Shown here: in pieces, positions 6,546 through 8,259 of the stretch
How the letters are laid out: each line of letters opens with the position of its first letter
How positions within the stretch are numbered: position 1 is the first letter of the stretch
From: an uncultured Campylobacter sp.
Lineage (GTDB): Bacteria; Campylobacterota; Campylobacteria; Campylobacterales; Campylobacteraceae
Direction of reading: 5' to 3'
DNA: 8,259 nucleotides
Assembly (NCBI RefSeq): GCF_938045535.1
Contig: NZ_CALIMQ010000007.1
Span: 1 to 8,259, forward strand
Translations under genes and position numbers: made by a program
The notes under the pieces: model-generated
What the model was told of the DNA's origin: nothing
What the model saw: only the letters and a program-made list of their open reading frames with translations
Database searches by the model: none

Positions 6546-6997
6546 GCGTGCTATTTTGATTTTGCGCGCAGCTTTTTGCACACGCATCGTGATTTTTGTT
6601 ACGGCGGGCGAGCGGACGGGGCGAATTTGATCGGCTTAAATTTCATGAGCAAGCGGGATTTGGCGGAAAAACACAGACTCGAACCGCGACAGATTTAAAT
6701 TTAAAAGCGAGAAAATTTCATAAAGCGGCGGAGCGGGGCAAAATTTAGCGTCATTGCAAAATTTCGATATTTCAAATTTTGTTTTTTATTTAGCTATCTC
6801 GGGATGCGTGAGGGGTTTATGTCGCGATGCGGGCGCTAAATTTAGACCTTCAATTTCGAGCAAATTCTATGTCGCAAACAAGTCCACAAAATTTTATGTT
6901 ACCAAAAACCCTGCATATTCATGGCTTTTGCGCTAAAGCCAGTCTGCGCTATGTTTGTGCCGCACGCGACTAGGAAATTTGAACCCGCGAAATAAAT
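6525..6997. other. Convergent gene-free region, about 0.47 kb
   Basis: Two convergent operons end here. One 60-codon open frame (6754-6936, TTG start) has no ribosome site and a repetitive SKFYV/TKFYV composition, so I do not call it a gene. The visible content is a tRNA 3'-half-like sequence (6661-6688, minus) and a 7-bp hairpin TGGCTTT/AAAGCCA (6922-6928 with 6935-6941) without a T-run. The hairpin might help end the minus-strand transcript. Confidence 0.55.
6661..6688 (-). other. tRNA 3'-half-like sequence (T arm, acceptor strand, CCA)
   Basis: Read on the minus strand this is a 5-bp T stem (CGCGG/CTGTG, including two G-T pairs) around the canonical loop TTCGAGT, then seven bases TTTTTCC, a discriminator G and CCA. 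Spacing and loop fit a tRNA end exactly. No matching 5' acceptor strand (GGAAAAA) or anticodon arm precedes it, so it is not a complete tRNA. It may be the scar of an integration at a tRNA gene, or chance. Confidence 0.3.
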
Positions 6998-7393
6998 TTA
7001 TCTCAAAGATTTGAAAAATTCTAAAATTTCGGCGTTAAATTTGATCGGCTTACCATCTTTTACCAAGGCGATTTTTACGTCCTGTGCGTATAAAAGCTCG
7101 CTAAAATCCGTGTTTTTAATATCTTTGATCTTGTAAATTTCTTGCCGCAAAAGGGCGCTGGCGTTTTTGAGCGCAGCTAGGCTCGTGTGAGTTTCAAGCG
7201 TATCGCCGAGGCGCGCGGGGCGGAGAAATTTAGCGCAAAGCTCGCTAACTACGAAGTGTGCGTCCGCGCGCGCGAAGTCCACCCCTGCCTGCATAAGCGC
7301 CTCGCTGCGCGCCCGCTCGCAAAATTTTATGTAGTTGGCGTGATACACGATGCCCTGCGCGTCGGTGTCTTCGTAGTAAATTTTAATTTTCAT
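6998..7393 (-). CDS. ybgC: YbgC-type acyl-CoA thioesterase (hot-dog fold)
   Basis: The 131 residues match the YbgC/4-hydroxybenzoyl-CoA thioesterase family. The signature is IYYEDTDAQGIVYHANYIKF (residues 5-24), in which Asp11 corresponds to the catalytic aspartate (Asp18 of E. coli YbgC), His18 is conserved, and ERARSEAL (26-33) starts the long hot-dog helix. VVSELCAKFLRPARLGDTL forms the following strands. Such enzymes hydrolyse short- or medium-chain acyl-CoA or acyl-ACP; in many proteobacteria ybgC neighbours tol-pal, but no tol-pal gene is visible here. I chose ATG 7393 because the fold begins at once. An in-frame ATG at 7420 would add nine residues (MSQQRKTRG) that do not look like family sequence, and its GAGAG touches the start codon. 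The ATG lies within the last codons of the DUF4149 gene (11-bp overlap), so the two are coupled. Confidence 0.92.
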   Translation of the reverse strand: MKIKIYYEDTDAQGIVYHANYIKFCERARSEALMQAGVDFARADAHFVVSELCAKFLRPARLGDTLETHTSLAALKNASALLRQEIYKIKDIKNTDFSELLYAQDVKIALVKDGKPIKFNAEILEFFKSLR

Positions 7394-7907
7394 CCCGCGC
7401 GTCTTTCGCTGCTGCGACATCTCTCGCGGCGAGGGCGGGGAGGATTTTTGCGAAAAACAGCACCGTTTGAAACACGATGATGAGTTTCATGCACCACTCG
7501 CTAGCCGCGTGGATTTGGGCAAATTCCGGCGTCATCGTCGCTTCTGCACCGATCTTTTGGGCGTTTATGACGTAGTCGGTAAAGTAAAGCACGAAAAGTA
7601 GGGCTAAAATGATATTTACGAGCGTCAGCATCAGGGTCGAAAGGCGCAAGCGAAAGGATTGCGATTTGTTGTTATTGAAATTTATCATCTCAAAAACGAG
7701 GCAGATGACCGAGACTGCGATGAGGATGCCGCCATATCTTGCGAAGATCTCGCTCATCAGCTGGCCGCTTTGAAAGTGCGATAGCACGCCCTCTCCGATA
7801 ATCTGCTGCGGGAAAAATACCACGGGCGCGACGAGTGCGCCGAGCGAGAGCTCGATGCCGATAAGGGCTGCGATGATGAAGATATAGATAGAAAAAATTG
7901 CGCGCAT
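7383..7907 (-). CDS. DUF4149-type four-helix membrane protein
   Basis: The 174-residue hydrophobic protein has four predicted membrane segments at about 5-28, 56-76, 89-111 and 138-157. It resembles the DUF4149/TMEM205-like family: helix 1 carries ELSLGALVAPVVFFP (19-33), the most family-like feature, with a conserved-looking proline and glycine pattern. The region between helices 1 and 2 is short, and helices 2 and 3 are joined by a basic, Asn-rich loop (NFNNNKSQSFRLR), which suggests a cytoplasmic side. No catalytic motif is visible and the biochemical function is unknown. The ATG at 7907 has a good ribosome site (TAAAAGGA on the minus strand, 7913-7920). It is the promoter-proximal gene of a two-gene unit with ybgC. 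The Ala/Asp-rich tail (AARDVAAAKDARDEN) overlaps the ybgC start. Confidence 0.8.
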   Translation of the reverse strand: MRAIFSIYIFIIAALIGIELSLGALVAPVVFFPQQIIGEGVLSHFQSGQLMSEIFARYGGILIAVSVICLVFEMINFNNNKSQSFRLRLSTLMLTLVNIILALLFVLYFTDYVINAQKIGAEATMTPEFAQIHAASEWCMKLIIVFQTVLFFAKILPALAARDVAAAKDARDEN

Positions 7908-7948
7908 AAAGGTCCTTTTAAATTTTGATAAATTTTAAATCGGACGTG

Positions 7949-7954
7949 ATTATA
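7949..7954 (-). promoter_or_regulatory. -10 box TATAAT for DUF4149-ybgC
   Basis: The minus strand reads GCTATAATCAC, a consensus -10 box 42 bp upstream of the ATG at 7907. No -35 hexamer is evident, as is usual for sigma-70 promoters of Campylobacter. The predicted transcript start is near 7942, leaving a short leader that includes the ribosome site. Confidence 0.6.
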
Positions 7955-7963
7955 GCGAAATCT

Positions 7964-7969
7964 TATAAT
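7964..7969 (+). promoter_or_regulatory. Plus-strand TATAAT facing away from DUF4149
   Basis: A consensus -10 hexamer sits 9 bp from the opposing TATAAT at 7949-7954. Together they form GATTATA-N9-TATAATC. Either could be a real divergent start or half of a binding dyad; no + strand gene follows closely. Confidence 0.35.
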
Positions 7970-8025
7970 CGTGCGCTTAAGTGTTTTGCAAGCAGGTTTT
8001 TGTGCGAACGGGTGCGGTCGGCAGT

Positions 8026-8054
8026 CGCGATATTGTGGCATATCGCGGTATAAT
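8026..8054 (+). promoter_or_regulatory. Candidate operator-promoter: dyad abutting TATAAT
   Basis: CGCGATAT (8026-8033) and ATATCGCG (8040-8047) are a perfect 8-bp inverted repeat separated by 6 bp. One base later comes a consensus -10 TATAAT (8049-8054). The dyad therefore covers the region where RNA polymerase binds upstream of the -10, the usual place for a repressor operator. The regulator is not identifiable from this window. Confidence 0.45.
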
Positions 8055-8117
8055 GAAATTTTAGTTTGGATACGGTCGTTTACAAAATTTATAAAATTTT
8101 TACAGAGGGCGAAGAAT

Positions 8118-8150
8118 ATGAAATTTTGTATTGGAACACACCGAGATTAA
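8118..8150 (+). CDS. Possible 10-residue minigene or leader peptide
   Basis: ATG-AAA-TTT-TGT-ATT-GGA-ACA-CAC-CGA-GAT-TAA encodes MKFCIGTHRD. AGAGGG at 8104-8109 lies 8 nt before the ATG, an above-average ribosome site for this window, and the whole lies about 60 bp downstream of the dyad-promoter at 8026-8054. A frame this short arises easily by chance. No run of one amino acid, as in classical attenuators, is present. I report it as possible only. Confidence 0.2.
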   Translation: MKFCIGTHRD

Positions 8151-8233
8151 AATTTCGTAATGGAATTTGAAATTACAAAATCGTTTTTTAAAATTTCTAA
8201 TGCCTATTCAGCCCCCTTTAAGCATCGCTCTTG

Positions 8234-8239
8234 TATAAT
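8234..8239 (+). promoter_or_regulatory. Outward -10 box near window end
   Basis: CTTGTATAATCAC contains a consensus -10 hexamer whose predicted transcript start (about 8246) is just before the window edge. It should drive whatever RNA or gene begins beyond 8259. A preceding TTTAAG (8217-8222) is too close to act as a -35. Confidence 0.45.
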
Positions 8240-8259
8240 CACAATTCTGTTTCGCACCG

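Larger units (their letters stand above)
7908..8259. other. Gene-free regulatory region at the window edge
   Basis: No long open frame with gene character occurs here. The stretch holds a minus-strand TATAAT (7949-7954), three plus-strand TATAAT boxes (7964-7969, 8049-8054, 8234-8239), a perfect dyad at 8026-8047, a 10-codon minigene (8118-8150) and an imperfect direct repeat (8121-8136 and 8150-8165). It reads as the upstream region of one or more + strand genes beyond the window. Confidence 0.5.

Noticed and set aside
6754..6936. 60-codon plus-strand frame with TTG start
   Set aside because: No ribosome site, low-complexity SKFYV/TKFYV content produced by AAATTT-like DNA, and no family resemblance.
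6922..6941. 7-bp hairpin as a rho-independent terminator
   Set aside because: No T-run follows on either strand, so it is mentioned only as a structure in the convergent region.
6971..6995. Second T-loop-like sequence (TTTGAACCCGCG read on the minus strand)
   Set aside because: The flanking stem does not pair (a C-C clash after two G-T pairs) and no CCA end follows at the right distance.

Overview
The window looks like chromosomal DNA of a comparatively GC-rich Campylobacter (phylum Campylobacterota, possibly near the oral C. gracilis/showae/rectus group). This rests on GC-rich codons interrupted constantly by AAATTT/AAAATTTT blocks, use of ATG, TTG and GTG starts, -10 boxes without recognisable -35 boxes, and Campylobacter-like gene content. 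The species is an inference. I see no insertion sequence, CRISPR array, rRNA or complete tRNA, and no gene cluster that forms a recognisably new system.

Layout. Bases 1-149 hold the last 48 codons of a + strand gene I do not recognise. Bases 150-1054 are a gene-free stretch of about 0.9 kb with three inverted repeats. Bases 1055-1818 (minus) encode an alpha/beta-hydrolase of the esterase D/enterochelin-esterase type. Its 5' end sits in another reading frame, so the gene is probably broken by one missing base in a five-C run. A 79-bp divergent region (1819-1897) separates it from a compact + strand operon, 1898-6524. That operon holds an ABC-F ATPase of the Uup type, an integral-membrane M48 (Ste24-like) zinc protease, the release-factor methyltransferase PrmC, and a divergent family-4 uracil-DNA-glycosylase-like iron-sulfur protein. 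Gaps are 5 and 7 bp, with one 14-bp overlap. Bases 6525-6997 form a convergent gene-free region containing a tRNA 3'-half-like sequence. A minus-strand pair, 6998-7907, encodes a YbgC-type hot-dog thioesterase and, upstream and overlapping it, a four-helix DUF4149-type membrane protein. Bases 7908-8259 are regulatory: two back-to-back TATAAT boxes, a perfect 8-bp dyad abutting another TATAAT box, a possible 10-residue minigene, and a further outward-facing TATAAT near the edge.

How the genes fit together. Uup and PrmC both serve translation (ribosome-associated ATPase; methylation of the release-factor GGQ glutamine), the M48 protease serves membrane-protein quality control, and the last gene is probably linked to nucleic acid. 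This is a housekeeping operon with no shared pathway obvious from sequence. The YbgC/DUF4149 pair is membrane or acyl-thioester related. The most checkable oddities are the frameshifted esterase, the altered catalytic motifs of the UDG-like protein, the dyad-promoter at 8026-8054 and the orphan tRNA-like half at 6661-6688.
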